A stretch of DNA of 64,000 nucleotides from Oscillatoria princeps RMCB-10 (GTDB taxonomy: Bacteria; Cyanobacteriota; Cyanobacteriia; Cyanobacteriales; Oscillatoriaceae), in assembly GCA_019359235.1 (NCBI GenBank), contig JAHHHT010000003.1, positions 62,001 to 126,000 on the forward strand. Reading direction: 5' to 3'. Within the stretch, counting starts at the first letter, position 1, and each line of letters begins with the position of its first letter. The notes under the pieces were generated by a model, which saw only the letters and a program-made list of their open reading frames with translations, was not told where the DNA came from and ran no database searches. Made by a program: the position numbers and the translations under genes. Shown here piece by piece: positions 42,833 to 52,461 of this stretch.

Positions 42833-44398
42833 TTAATTAGCGGAGAGATGTTCAGCAACCGGCACAGAAGCCACCGGCTTGGCGTGCGAGACGCTCGCTT
42901 GCAGCATCGGGGTGCGGCTAACGGAATCATTCGCCAGAGTGAACAGCGGGTTGGAGAGAATTCCAGCCAGAGAAGTCGCCACCAGCGCCAGCACCAAACT
43001 CACTTGCAAAGGACGCATGCCGGTAAAATCCCAGCGGATTGGCGGATAATTCTTCACCGCATCAGACATTTCCTGGGGTTCTTTGACCACCATCATCTTG
43101 ACGACGCGGATGTAGTAGTAAATCGAGACGACACTGGTAATTAACCCCAAGATGACTAAGCTGTACAGTCCAGCTTGCCAGCCGGCCCAGAACAGGTAAA
43201 TCTTGCCAAAGAAACCGGCGAGGGGAGGAATCCCACCCAAGGAGAGCAGGCAGATGCTCAGTGTTAAGGTGAGCAGTGGGTCTTTTTGATACAAGCCGGA
43301 ATATTCGCTAATTTGGTCGGTGCCGGTGCGCAGGGAGAAGAGAATCACGCAAGCGAAGCCGCCCAGGTTCATAAACAGGTACACCAGCATGTAGAATATC
43401 ATGCTGGAGTAACCGGCTTCGGTGCCGGCAATCAAACCAATCATCACGAAACCGGCTTGAGCGATGGAGGAGTAAGCCAGCATCCGCTTCATGCTGGTTT
43501 GGGCGAGGGCGACGACATTGCCCAACACCATGCTGAGAATCGCCAAAGCGGTGAAGACAAAGTGCCACTGAGCTTGCACCTGCGGGAAAGCGGTGGTCAG
43601 GAGGCGGATGGCGAGGGCGAACCCAGCAGTTTTGGAACCGACGGAGAGGAAAGCAACCACAGGGGTGGGAGAACCTTCGTAAACGTCAGGCGTCCACTGG
43701 TGGAAGGGAACGGCGGAAATTTTGAAGGAAATGCCGGCGATGGCAAAGACGAGGGCAATGACTGCAGCCAGGGATTGACCGGCATTTGCCTTCTCGATGC
43801 CGGCGGCGATCGCGCTCAGGGTTGTTTCTCCCCCGGATATGCCGTACAGCAGGGAAATGCCGTAGAGGAAGACTGCCGAACTGGAAGCCCCAATCAGCAA
43901 GTATTTCAGCGCCGCTTCATTGGAGCGAGGATCGCGCTTCATGTAGCCGGTGAGCAGGTAGGAGGCAATACTGAGGGTTTCCAGGGAGACAAAAATCGTC
44001 ACCAGTTCGTCCGCACCGCAGAGGAACATGCCCCCGAGGGCGGCGGTGAGCAAAATCGAGAGGAATTCCGCCAAAGAGGTGCCGCTTTGCTCGACGTAGG
44101 TGACAGACATCAAAATCGTCACAGCTGCAGACAGGGCGACGATCCCGCGAAACACGACGCTGAGGGCGTCGCCGTTAAAGCCGCCCAGAAAAGAGATGGG
44201 GTTGGAGGTATGCCACTGATAGTACAGGGCGACGACGGAACCGAGGAGACCGGCAATCGCCACATAGGGAGTCCAGCGGTTGGAGGTGCGCCCGACAATC
44301 AGGTCGCCGACTATTAGCACAAGAAGGGTGAGAATGACAATCCCCTCTGGCAAAATCGTGCCGGCGTTCAGCTGGGCTGCAAGATTGGCAAAGTTCAT
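42833..44398 (-). CDS. ndhB: NAD(P)H-quinone oxidoreductase subunit 2 (NdhB)
   Basis: 521 residues, about fourteen membrane helices. [26 protein letters not shown] is the standard cyanobacterial NdhB start. [79 protein letters not shown] and the C-terminal [20 protein letters not shown] are antiporter-like subunit motifs with the key Glu and Lys residues. It pumps protons in the thylakoid NDH-1 complexes for cyclic electron flow, respiration and CO2 uptake. Monocistronic, with its own terminator. Confidence 0.96.
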   Translation of the reverse strand: MNFANLAAQLNAGTILPEGIVILTLLVLIVGDLIVGRTSNRWTPYVAIAGLLGSVVALYYQWHTSNPISFLGGFNGDALSVVFRGIVALSAAVTILMSVTYVEQSGTSLAEFLSILLTAALGGMFLCGADELVTIFVSLETLSIASYLLTGYMKRDPRSNEAALKYLLIGASSSAVFLYGISLLYGISGGETTLSAIAAGIEKANAGQSLAAVIALVFAIAGISFKISAVPFHQWTPDVYEGSPTPVVAFLSVGSKTAGFALAIRLLTTAFPQVQAQWHFVFTALAILSMVLGNVVALAQTSMKRMLAYSSIAQAGFVMIGLIAGTEAGYSSMIFYMLVYLFMNLGGFACVILFSLRTGTDQISEYSGLYQKDPLLTLTLSICLLSLGGIPPLAGFFGKIYLFWAGWQAGLYSLVILGLITSVVSIYYYIRVVKMMVVKEPQEMSDAVKNYPPIRWDFTGMRPLQVSLVLALVATSLAGILSNPLFTLANDSVSRTPMLQASVSHAKPVASVPVAEHLSAN

Positions 44399-44792
44399 AA
44401 GGTTCAGGCAGGTTGGACAGTATCGCTTGGCAAGACCTGGGTGAGGTTGGCTAGCTTAAGAATCCTTTACAAGATTGGATTTTACCGCGTTCTGCCCCTA
44501 TCCGAACTCGTGCCGGCTTTTCTGTCTCGCCCCTGCAGGCGACCTCTACCCCTGGATATAAGAGACTATTTCTAAATAATTGTTAAGGCCGCAAGGGGTT
44601 GAGAAACCGGGTTTCTTTTGCTGGGTCAAGTGATATGGAATGGCCCACAGCCACAAGAAACCCGGTTTCTGGCTCCTTCACTTTTCTTTATAAACAGTCT
44701 CTAAATTCTGCCCGCACTCCCACAGCCGCTCGCGGGATTCAGCTCTAACTGTGACAAAATTTTAAGTTTTAAGGTCTTTAATTTTTTATTTT
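44399..44792. other. Spacer upstream of ndhB
   Basis: 394 bp, no gene. Two inverted copies of AGAAACCCGGTTTCT lie at 44602-44616 and 44656-44670, forming a larger hairpin. The ndhB promoter is probably at 44440-44480 but not resolved. Confidence 0.55.
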
Positions 44793-45212
44793 CTAGGTTC
44801 GCCAGTTATCCAGTTTCAGACTGTAACCCAGTCCTTGAATGCGCTGGTAGTGGGATATGTTGCCGGTGACTAAAGTTAAGTTGTGCTGTAATGCGGTTGC
44901 GGCAATCATCGCATCAGCCAGACCAATGGGCTGTCCTGTGCGTTCCAAATCCCCACAGATGCGCCCTGCTATTTCAGCAGTAGCCCGATCTAGTGCCAGC
45001 ACCTCCGCATCAGAAATATCTACTAAAAACCGCTGAATGCGGTCTTCCCGATGCAGCTTCTGCCAGCCTTTGACAACTTCTAGGACTGTGATGACAGAGA
45101 GAGTATAGCCACCAAAGGCATGACGATAAGCCGTAGCCCTAGCGGCAACGCGCCGGTCGATACGCTTGAAGATTTCAGAAAAAATATCCGTGTCAAGTAG
45201 TGCTTTGTCCAA
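44793..45212 (-). CDS. PIN-domain (VapC-like) toxin
   Basis: 139 residues with a TTG start at 45212 lying inside the antitoxin gene (20-bp overlap). ALLDTDIFSEIFK (first Asp), TVLEVVKGW (Glu), IGLADAMIAATALQHNLTLVTGN (third and fourth acidic residues) give the four-acid PIN ribonuclease site. Expected to cleave RNA when freed from its antitoxin. The overlap with the preceding antitoxin gene is classic type II toxin-antitoxin layout. Confidence 0.85.
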   Translation of the reverse strand: MDKALLDTDIFSEIFKRIDRRVAARATAYRHAFGGYTLSVITVLEVVKGWQKLHREDRIQRFLVDISDAEVLALDRATAEIAGRICGDLERTGQPIGLADAMIAATALQHNLTLVTGNISHYQRIQGLGYSLKLDNWRT

Positions 45213-45447
45213 ATCTTTGATTTAACGGGTGTGCTGCCCGATCCTTCATAATTTCTGCTAGCATCTCGTCCACCGATTCCGGGTCATCGGCGAACATTCC
45301 TAGTATACGGTCTTGTGGGGGTTCTGCCACTGCCAGCTTGTTGATGGCTTCGGCAATCAGTTCTGGCAACGCACAATTGCGCTGATTGGCCATCGCCCGG
45401 GCCCGTGCCAGGGTGGGTCCGTCCAGTTCAAGTTCAATCTTTTCCAT
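45193..45447 (-). CDS. Antitoxin of the PIN-domain toxin
   Basis: 84 residues, MEKIELELDGPTLARARAMA..., a short beta strand then helix typical of ribbon-helix-helix DNA-binding antitoxins. Its C-terminal MFADDPESVDEMLAEIMKDRAAHPL is the probable toxin-neutralising tail. It precedes and overlaps the toxin gene and should autoregulate the pair. A near copy lies directly upstream. Confidence 0.8.
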   Translation of the reverse strand: MEKIELELDGPTLARARAMANQRNCALPELIAEAINKLAVAEPPQDRILGMFADDPESVDEMLAEIMKDRAAHPLNQRFGQSTT

Positions 45448-45483
45448 ACTACCTCATCTTTCCCGGCCCAACTACCTGTCATT

Positions 45484-45739
45484 CTAGCATTGTGTTTGTC
45501 CAAATCTTTGATTTAACGGGTGTGCTGCCCGCTCCTTCATAACTTCTGCTAGCATCTCGTCCACCGATTCCGGGTCATCGGCGAACATTCCTAGTATACG
45601 GTCTTGTGGGGGTTCTGCCACTGCCAGCTTGTTGATCGCTTCGTCAATCAGTTGTGGCAGCGCACAATTGCGCTGATTAGCCATCGCCCAAGCCAGCGCC
45701 AGAGTGGCTCCGTCCAGTTCGAGTTCTATTTTTTTCCAT
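45484..45739 (-). pseudogene. Duplicated antitoxin gene with frameshift at its start
   Basis: Encodes an almost identical antitoxin (KIELELDGATLALAWAMA...MFADDPESVDEMLAEVMKERAAHPLNQRFGQ). The ATG at 45739 is followed by GG and seven As, where six would keep the frame, so ATG translation is shifted out. Only an in-frame GTG at 45813 would read the whole domain. The copy ends shortly after the point where the toxin gene would start. Inactive, or expressed by slippage in the A-run or from the GTG. Confidence 0.7.
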
Positions 45740-45813
45740 GCTGCCTTCCCTTTGCTATCCCCACTGCCGGCCAGTCTAGCATTTTCCACCGGCACCCCTG
45801 TGAGCAGCCGCAC

Positions 45814-46863
45814 TTTTAGGCATTATAATTATAATAAATTATCGGCCTTCTTTGCTTATTGTGGCGCGGGCAGGTCTGACCGCTTTTAAAACTGTTTGCC
45901 AGTCTGCCGGCACAGTTAAGAGTGGGAGGGGTTTCGACTTTTACCTGCTAGCAGTAAGTCGCGCTTTTCGCTGGACAGAAAGCCTTGCAACTGCAATTTA
46001 CCTCGTTCCCAGGCAGAGTCTGGGAACGCCGTTAAGGAGGCTTTGCCTCCAAAAGTTGCAACTTGGGTTAAATACTTTGACCCGCCTGAAGCTCCCCGAT
46101 TCAAGCCGGCACCCCGAAAAACACCGGCCCGCTCGAGAACCAGCCATATTGAGAGTGCAGTTCAGCCCCCGACTGGTGCGGCAGAGCCGGTTGCTTCCCC
46201 TTTTGCTAGAATCTGGAGAGTGGGGGCGGGAGAACCCCAGCCCAGCTTTTCTGGTTTGATTTGCAGCGCCGGCAGGTCACACACATCCCCCTATCCAAAT
46301 CCCGCTATCCAAGAAGTTGCGCGGGTTTTTCTCCCCATCTGCAGCGAGCGGATAAAACCTGACATCCAGGCGGTTGCTTTCCTGTTATCTCCCCAGGCTT
46401 TTGTAGAAAATTATATTTGACCCCCTGTAGAGATGCGACATGTCGCCTCTCCATACCAGAGCGGCTTTTTGTCAGGGGGTGAGCCGGCGCAGCCCGTTGC
46501 GCCGCCTGATTCAGGGTTTAAATCGCAACCGATTGCCGGCACCCATCCTTCCCCAGATAGAGGAGCCGGGACTCCCGGAGCGCCGCCAAGGGTGGCCTTG
46601 CCCGCCGCCAAGGCCGGCAACAGACTTATCAATTTGGCGCGGTGCAAAAAAATCGCCGGCAGCCGCTCAGCAGACAGAGCAGTGGCCTTAAAACTTTTAT
46701 GACCATTAATATTCGATATAAAGAGAGTGGGGTACTTTTACCATTAAAGGCTGGCGAGCGTCCCACCCCTGAATCCCCCTGTGGAACCGTCCCCCTTGAC
46801 ATATCGCTCAAATTATCTAATTTGGACTCTCTAGCCTAGCTGCTATTTTTCCCTGAAGGTGCC
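45814..46863. other. 1.05-kb spacer upstream of topA
   Basis: No convincing gene; frames at 45852-46259 and 46043-46420 run through repeats. Contains CGTTCCCAGGCAGAGTCTGG-type palindrome (about 46004-46028) followed by GGAGGCTTTGCCTCC. A related palindrome lies at about 53694-53720. A ribosome-site-like GAAGGTG lies just before topA. Confidence 0.55.
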
Positions 46864-49539
46864 ATGTCAACCCTTGTCATCGTCGAATCTCCCACAAAAG
46901 CACGCACCATCCGTAACTACCTGCCTTCTAACTATCGGGTGGAAGCGTCGATGGGCCATGTGCGTGACCTGCCCCAGTCGGCTAGCGAAATTCCCGAAGC
47001 GGTCAAGGGAGAAAAATGGGCGCAGCTGGGGGTCAACGTGGAGGCTGACTTTGAACCCCTATATGTCATCCCCAAAGACAAGAAAAAAGTTGTCTCAACA
47101 CTCAAAGAAGCCCTAAAAGGCGCAGATGAACTGATTCTAGCCACAGACGAAGACCGGGAAGGCGAGAGCATCAGCTGGCATCTGCTGCAAGTGCTGCAGC
47201 CCAAGGTGCCGGTGAAGCGGATGGTGTTTCACGAAATCACCCGAGAAGCCATCCAGGAAGCCCTAACAAACTGCCGCCACATCGACGAGCAGCTGGTGCG
47301 CGCCCAAGAAACGCGGCGGATTCTCGACCGGCTGGTGGGCTACACCCTCTCCCCCCTGCTGTGGAAGAAAATCGCTACCGGACTGTCCGCAGGGCGAGTG
47401 CAGTCCGTAGCGGTGCGGGTGCTGGTGCAGCGGGAGCGCCAGCGCCGAGCGTTCCGCCAGGGCAGCTACTGGGATCTCAAGGCAACCTTAGCCCACGAAA
47501 ACACCCTCTTTGACGCCAAACTCGTCACCCTAGCCGGCACCCGGCTAGCCCAAGGCAGCGATTTCGACGAAACCACCGGCCTTCTTGCTGCCGGTCGCCA
47601 TGTGATTTTGCTCAGCGAAGCGGAAGCTAGAGCCCTCGAAGAGCGACTGACCGGCATTCCCTGGACAGTCAGCGGCACAGAAGAGCGACCGGTCACCCGC
47701 AAACCCGCCCCCCCGTTTACCACCTCGACGCTGCAGCAGGAAGCCAACCGCAAACTGGGACTCTCCGCCCGGGAGACAATGCGCATTGCCCAAAGTCTGT
47801 ACGAGCAGGGGTACATCACCTACATGCGGACAGACTCCGTGCACCTGTCAGAGCAAGCGATCGCGGCGGCTCGCGCCTGCGTCGAGCAGCTGTACGGCCC
47901 ACAGTACCTCAGCCCCCAACCGAGGCAGTACACCACCAAGAGCAAAGGCGCTCAAGAAGCCCACGAAGCCATCCGCCCTGCCGGCAGCAGCTTTCGCACC
48001 CCGCAGCAAACTGGCTTGAGCGAAGACAGTCGGGAATTCAGACTCTACGACCTGATCTGGAAGCGCACCATCGCCACCCAAATGGCGGACGCCCGCCAGA
48101 CTTTCGTCACAGTTGAGCTGCTTGTGGAAGATGCCGGTTTCCGCACCACCGGCAAGCGCATCGACTTCCCCGGTTTCTTGCGAGCCTACGTCGAAGGCTC
48201 CGACGATCCAGAAGCCGCCCTGGAAGACAAAGAGGTGATTCTCCCCCCCCTGAACCTTGGCGATTGCCCCAGCTGCCGCGAACTGCAAGCCCTCGGCCAC
48301 CAAACCCAGCCGCCGGCTCGCTACAGCGAAGCGTCCTTGGTGAAAACCCTGGAAAGCGAAGGCATCGGGCGTCCCAGCACCTACGCCAGCATCATCGGCA
48401 CCATTATTGACCGGGGCTACGTGCAAGTTGCGGGCAACGCCCTGGTTCCCACCTTCACCGCCTTTGCCGTCACCAACCTGCTGGAAAAACACTTTCCCGA
48501 TTTGGTGGATACCCGCTTCACATCCCGCATGGAGCAGACTCTAGATGACATTTCCACAGGCGAAGCTAGCTGGCTTCCCTACCTGCAGGAATTTTATTTG
48601 GGCCAAACCGGTCTGGAAACCCAAGTAAAAGAGCGGGAAAGCCAGATCCATACCAGCGAAGCCCGCACCGTGGAACTGGAGAACCTGGAGGCAAAAGTTC
48701 GCATCGGTCGCTACGGCGCTTACATAGAGGCCCAAAATGGCAATGGGCCGGTGACGGCTTCTCTCCCCAGAGACTTAACGCCGGCAGACCTGCACCCGGA
48801 GCTAGTTGAGGAGCTGGTGCGGCAGAAAACAGAAGGCCCCCGCAAGTTAGGCATTCATCCGGAAACCGGCGAGCCTATCTACCTGCTGAACGGCACTTAC
48901 GGTCCTTACCTCCAGCTGGGTGAAGTGTCGGAAAATCACAAAAAACCCAAACGAGCTTCTTTGCCCAAAGGGGTGAGCGCCGACGACGTAACCGAGGACA
49001 TGGCGGTGGGCTTGCTGTCCCTGCCCCGCACCTTGGGAGTCCATCCCGATACCGGCGGCAAAATCCTGGCAGGACTGGGGAAGTTTGGCCCTTATGTGGT
49101 GCACGACATGGGGGCGGAGGGGAAAGACTACCGCTCCCTGAAAGCCGGCGATCATATATTGACAGTTTCCCTGGAACGCGCTACGGAACTGCTGGCGGAG
49201 CCCAAGAAGGGACGGGGCGGCAATCGCAGCAAGCCCAAGACACCGCTGCGGGAAATGGGCCCCCACCCGGCGGATGGGGAGCCGGTGAATGTCTACAAAG
49301 GGCAGTACGGGCCATATCTCAAGCACGGCAAGATCAATGTCTCTCTGCCCAAAGACTTGCCGGTGGAGGATCTGACGCTGGAAAAAGCTGTGGGACTGTT
49401 AGCCGCGAAGGCGGCATCAAAGAAATCCAGCCGCAAGTCGAGCAAGTCAGGCTCGGAAGCCGGCCAGCCGGCAGCCGCCCTGCCGGCAGCCGCTGCTGTG
49501 GAAACCGCCCCAGCCAACCACGCTAGGAGCAGCGATTAG
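46864..49539 (+). CDS. topA: DNA topoisomerase I
   Basis: 891 residues, type IA topoisomerase. TOPRIM domain with [13 protein letters not shown] and DEDREGE (metal-binding acids), [17 protein letters not shown], and the active-site Tyr in [14 protein letters not shown]. The [12 protein letters not shown] segment follows. After the core, four C-terminal repeats of the IGRYGAYIE / NGTYGPYLQ / LGKFGPYVV / KGQYGPYLK type replace the zinc fingers of E. coli TopA, as in other cyanobacteria. A basic [10 protein letters not shown] and Ala/Pro tail ends it. It relaxes negative supercoils by single-strand passage. Confidence 0.96.
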   Translation: MSTLVIVESPTKARTIRNYLPSNYRVEASMGHVRDLPQSASEIPEAVKGEKWAQLGVNVEADFEPLYVIPKDKKKVVSTLKEALKGADELILATDEDREGESISWHLLQVLQPKVPVKRMVFHEITREAIQEALTNCRHIDEQLVRAQETRRILDRLVGYTLSPLLWKKIATGLSAGRVQSVAVRVLVQRERQRRAFRQGSYWDLKATLAHENTLFDAKLVTLAGTRLAQGSDFDETTGLLAAGRHVILLSEAEARALEERLTGIPWTVSGTEERPVTRKPAPPFTTSTLQQEANRKLGLSARETMRIAQSLYEQGYITYMRTDSVHLSEQAIAAARACVEQLYGPQYLSPQPRQYTTKSKGAQEAHEAIRPAGSSFRTPQQTGLSEDSREFRLYDLIWKRTIATQMADARQTFVTVELLVEDAGFRTTGKRIDFPGFLRAYVEGSDDPEAALEDKEVILPPLNLGDCPSCRELQALGHQTQPPARYSEASLVKTLESEGIGRPSTYASIIGTIIDRGYVQVAGNALVPTFTAFAVTNLLEKHFPDLVDTRFTSRMEQTLDDISTGEASWLPYLQEFYLGQTGLETQVKERESQIHTSEARTVELENLEAKVRIGRYGAYIEAQNGNGPVTASLPRDLTPADLHPELVEELVRQKTEGPRKLGIHPETGEPIYLLNGTYGPYLQLGEVSENHKKPKRASLPKGVSADDVTEDMAVGLLSLPRTLGVHPDTGGKILAGLGKFGPYVVHDMGAEGKDYRSLKAGDHILTVSLERATELLAEPKKGRGGNRSKPKTPLREMGPHPADGEPVNVYKGQYGPYLKHGKINVSLPKDLPVEDLTLEKAVGLLAAKAASKKSSRKSSKSGSEAGQPAAALPAAAAVETAPANHARSSD

Positions 49540-49831
49540 ATGCCGTCAGCGACAGAGCTCCAACCCCCCTCTCGTTCTCGGGCTATCGCCTGGGAACGCT
49601 TTTTTTGAGAGTCCGGACTGCAGGTCTTGAAATCTGATAGCGGTTTTCAGTTGGATGAAGCAGGCATAAGAAACCCGGTTTCTCCAAGAAACCGGGTTTC
49701 TCAGTCCCTCACAAAGGATGAAAAACGCTATGAGAAACCGGGTTTCTTTTGGCAATCCCGAGGAAAAATCCGTCAAGACCGGCAGAGAAACCCGGTTTCT
49801 TCCCCTGGATTTTTAATACCAGACCGGCGTT
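49540..49831. repeat. Cluster of AGAAACCCGGTTTCT repeats
   Basis: Four arms of the palindrome family occur within 140 bp: a full palindrome at 49669-49701 and single arms at 49733-49747 and about 49786-49801. They sit between the convergent topA and alanine dehydrogenase genes, where they may serve as terminators. Confidence 0.8.
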
Positions 49832-50920
49832 CTAGACTGCCAAATCTGGGAACACCTCCCGCACCGCCGGGTGCCCCAGCCGGTGATTGGCCACATTCAA
49901 TCCCCCCGCCAAAGCCGAATCCATTTCCAGGGCTCCCACGCCAAAATTGGCCAGTTTGAGAACGTAAGGCAGCGTGCTGTTGTTGAGCGCCTGCGTCGCT
50001 GTCCAGGGAACCGCTCCCGGCATATTCGGCACGCCATAGTGGACGACATCCTCTTCGATATAAATGGGATTGGTGTGGGAAGTGGGTCGCAATGTCTCCA
50101 CGCAACCTCCCTGATCCACCGCCACATCGACAATCACAGAACCGGGGTGCATCCGTTTCACCAAACTGCGGGGGACAAGCACCGGCGCTCGCCGCCCGGG
50201 CACCAGCACCGCACCGATCAGCAAGTCCGCCTCACGAACAGCAGCTTCAATATTCAAAGACTCGCTATAAATCAGCTGCACTCTGGAGCCAAACAGGGTT
50301 TCCAGATAGGCGAGCCGGTCTACGCTAATATCCAAAATCTCAACTCGGGCACCCATCCCGACAGCAATTTTGGCGGCTTCTGTGCCAACTACGCCGCCAC
50401 CCAAAATCACGACTTTTCCTGGCATCACCCCGGGAACGCCGCCCAAAAGTACGCCCCGCCCCCCTTGCTGGCGCTCCAAGAAGCGGGCACCGAACTGCAC
50501 CGCTAGGCGACCTGCTATAATGCTCATGGGGGTGAGCAGGGGCAGTCGCTTGTCTGGCAGTTCTACGGTTTCGTAAGCGATCGCAGTGACGCCACAATCT
50601 ATGAGATGCTCAGTTAATGCCCGGTCAGCTGCCAAGTGCAAGTAGGTGAACAGCATCTGCCCTTTTTGGAGAAACTTGTACTCCGGCAAAAGCGGTTCTT
50701 TCACCTTAACGACAAGCTCTCGGTTCCAGGCATCCTCTGCTGTCGGGACGATTTTAGCCCCTGCCTGAATGTACTCCTCATCCGCGAACCGGGAACCATT
50801 CCCCGCGCCGGTTTCCACAAACACCGCATGGCCGCTCTCACACAGCACCCGGACGCTGCCGGGACTCAGCCCAACCCGAAACTCCCGATCCTTCGTTTCT
50901 TTGGGGACACCAATTTCCAT
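49832..50920 (-). CDS. ald: Alanine dehydrogenase
   Basis: 362 residues. MEIGVPKETKDREFRVGLSPGSV opens the family; KVKEPLLPEYKFL holds the pyruvate-binding Lys, YLHLAADRALTEHL the catalytic His, VVILGGGVVGTEAAKIAVGMGA the NAD-binding site and VDVAVDQGGCVETLRPTSH the catalytic Asp. It interconverts L-alanine and pyruvate plus ammonium with NAD. Convergent with topA. Confidence 0.95.
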   Translation of the reverse strand: MEIGVPKETKDREFRVGLSPGSVRVLCESGHAVFVETGAGNGSRFADEEYIQAGAKIVPTAEDAWNRELVVKVKEPLLPEYKFLQKGQMLFTYLHLAADRALTEHLIDCGVTAIAYETVELPDKRLPLLTPMSIIAGRLAVQFGARFLERQQGGRGVLLGGVPGVMPGKVVILGGGVVGTEAAKIAVGMGARVEILDISVDRLAYLETLFGSRVQLIYSESLNIEAAVREADLLIGAVLVPGRRAPVLVPRSLVKRMHPGSVIVDVAVDQGGCVETLRPTSHTNPIYIEEDVVHYGVPNMPGAVPWTATQALNNSTLPYVLKLANFGVGALEMDSALAGGLNVANHRLGHPAVREVFPDLAV

Positions 50921-51128
50921 TTGCTACCTCTTATGACCCTTGTTTCTAGCTTAAGCCGGTCAGCCGATACCAGTTTTTTCTGCGACTGATTGCCATCCCG
51001 GACAGCCTGCAGCCCCCCGCACGCCCAGCCAAGGGAGCCGGTGGGGCCATCAAAGCGATGGAGTGAAATCCACCCCCAGATTTTTTGGCTGACGCCGCGC
51101 CACGCCTCTCCAAAATGGAGGACAATGG

Positions 51129-51146
51129 ATAGTTAAGAATTGTAAC
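51129..51146 (-). promoter_or_regulatory. HLR1-like RpaB site upstream of hli
   Basis: The minus strand reads GTTACAAT-TC-TTAACTAT. The first half matches the HLR1 unit (G/T)TTACA(T/A)(T/A) fully and the second matches six of eight bases, with the proper 2-bp gap. RpaB/HLR1 controls many hli promoters. It is 14 bp upstream of the start codon, closer than usual. Confidence 0.35.
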
Positions 51147-51160
51147 GAAGAGGCAGAACC

Positions 51161-51331
51161 GTGACCCAACCGCAACCAACCGTCACCCCCAGACTGGAAG
51201 AGCCGAAGTTCGGCTTTAATGAATATGCAGAGCGCTTGAATGGCCGAGCGGCTATGATAGGCTTCGCGCTGACCTTGCTCGTTGAATACCTCACCGGCCA
51301 AGGGCTGCTGACATGGCTCGGCCTCAACTAG
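51161..51331 (+). CDS. High-light-inducible protein (Hlip)
   Basis: 56 residues with GTG start and GAAGAGG 8-14 bp upstream. KFGFNEYAERLNGRAAMIGFALTLLVEYLTGQG carries the chlorophyll-binding E-x2-N-G-R-x-A-M motif in a single membrane helix, the core of the LHC superfamily. Hlips sit in thylakoids, bind chlorophyll and carotenoid, and protect photosystem II assembly under strong light. Confidence 0.93.
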   Translation: MTQPQPTVTPRLEEPKFGFNEYAERLNGRAAMIGFALTLLVEYLTGQGLLTWLGLN

Positions 51332-51600
51332 GCTGACGCCCCAGCCCAACCCGATCGAGAAACAAGTACCGGCGGCTGTCAGTCTCTGTACCCAAGACCG
51401 GGCAGGGGTTGGGCTTTTCACCCCCAAGATGGATGCGGAGGCTGTCAGCAGGCTGCCAATTTGCCCAAATACAGGCGCTCTTTCAGGATTGCCCAGACCT
51501 GAACGGGTAACTTTGAGCTAGAGTAGCGGTAGACCTAGAACCGTTAAAGCGTAACACTTAAATCTAAACTCGAAAATAAATCGGAACAGAGCAAACAGTG

Positions 51601-51894
51601 ATGAACGTTGCGTGGCCTAGAATTTTAAAGTCAGCCTATCGTAGAGAACCCATTACCAGCTTTATCATTACGGTTGGGGCCGTGGATGCGGTAATTGGGG
51701 GAATCGGGGCTCGCGGGTCTTTGCTCAGTTTCGGACTCACTGTGGCAGGCATCGCCCTGGCGCTGCGCTGGTGGCAAATGCAGCGCAGTCAGCCCGAACA
51801 GCCAGAACGAGTCCCCGAACTCTATCTGCCTCCCTCGTCCTCTCGACCGCAGCTGCCGGTGCTGATGCCGGCAAAAAAACGCCCTCCCCATTAA
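51601..51894 (+). CDS. Hypothetical membrane protein, 97 residues
   Basis: ATG at 51601 (a GTG at 51598 is also in frame). An N-terminal YRREPITSFIITVGAVDAVIGGIG and a second hydrophobic stretch SLLSFGLTVAGIALALRWW suggest two membrane helices, then a Pro-rich cytosolic tail ending AKKRPPH. It looks like a small uncharacterised cyanobacterial protein; no function assigned. Confidence 0.65.
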   Translation: MNVAWPRILKSAYRREPITSFIITVGAVDAVIGGIGARGSLLSFGLTVAGIALALRWWQMQRSQPEQPERVPELYLPPSSSRPQLPVLMPAKKRPPH

Positions 51895-51972
51895 GTTGAG
51901 TTTTGTAAACAGAGTGTTGCAAACAGGTGAGCGTTTGAATAAAATCAGGGCAGCCGGCACTGCCCCTACCTC

Positions 51973-52461
51973 ATGGAACATAGTTTGAGGCACCGGCAGG
52001 CGGGCTTTCGACCTGAACTCACCGGCTCACCCGCCACTTCTAAATTGCTCAAGATTGGCTCGGTAGCCGCCCGCACCGGCTTGCCGGTGAAAACTATTCG
52101 CTACTACGAAGAGATCGGTCTGCTGACGCCAGCGGTGGAGCGCTCTGAGTCAGGCTACCGGCTCTTTGATGGCCAGGTACTGAACCGGCTGGCGTTCATC
52201 AAGCGGGCTCAATCCCTGGGGCTGAGCCTGAGTGAAATTAAAGAAATTCTCAACGTTCACGACAAGGGCGATCTCCCCTGCGGTGAGGTCAAACAGCGGC
52301 TGCAGGCAAAGCTAGAGGCGATTGCCGAACAGATTGAAGCGCTGCAAACCCTGAAGGCTGAGTTGCAAGGAGTTCTGTCTGGCTGGCAAGAGCAACCGCC
52401 TGCAGAGCGCATCGCCCGCACGATTTGCCCAAACATTCAGTGTGGGAACGATCAAGGATGA
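51973..52461 (+). CDS. MerR-family metal-responsive regulator
   Basis: 162 residues. After a 26-residue leader, KIGSVAARTGLPVKTIRYYEEIGLL forms the winged helix; SGYRLFDGQVLNRLAFIKRAQSLGLSLSEIKEIL continues the DNA-binding domain; a dimer coiled coil covers about 105-136. Cys103, Cys152 and Cys157 (LPC..., ICPNIQC) lie where MerR/ZntR-type proteins bind mercury or zinc. It probably activates a heavy-metal resistance promoter. Its stop overlaps the start of the WD40 gene (ATGA), so that gene is likely cotranslated. Confidence 0.85.
   Translation: MEHSLRHRQAGFRPELTGSPATSKLLKIGSVAARTGLPVKTIRYYEEIGLLTPAVERSESGYRLFDGQVLNRLAFIKRAQSLGLSLSEIKEILNVHDKGDLPCGEVKQRLQAKLEAIAEQIEALQTLKAELQGVLSGWQEQPPAERIARTICPNIQCGNDQG

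Noticed and set aside
43286-44317. 343-codon plus-strand frame opposite ndhB
   Set aside because: Gly/Gln/His-rich composition typical of an antisense shadow; ndhB is certain.
45852-46420. Overlapping plus-strand frames upstream of topA
   Set aside because: Composition is repeat-derived, with no family motifs and no ribosome sites.
51050-51427. 125-codon minus-strand frame opposite the Hlip gene
   Set aside because: The plus strand has the Hlip chlorophyll-binding motif; the minus frame shows no motif.
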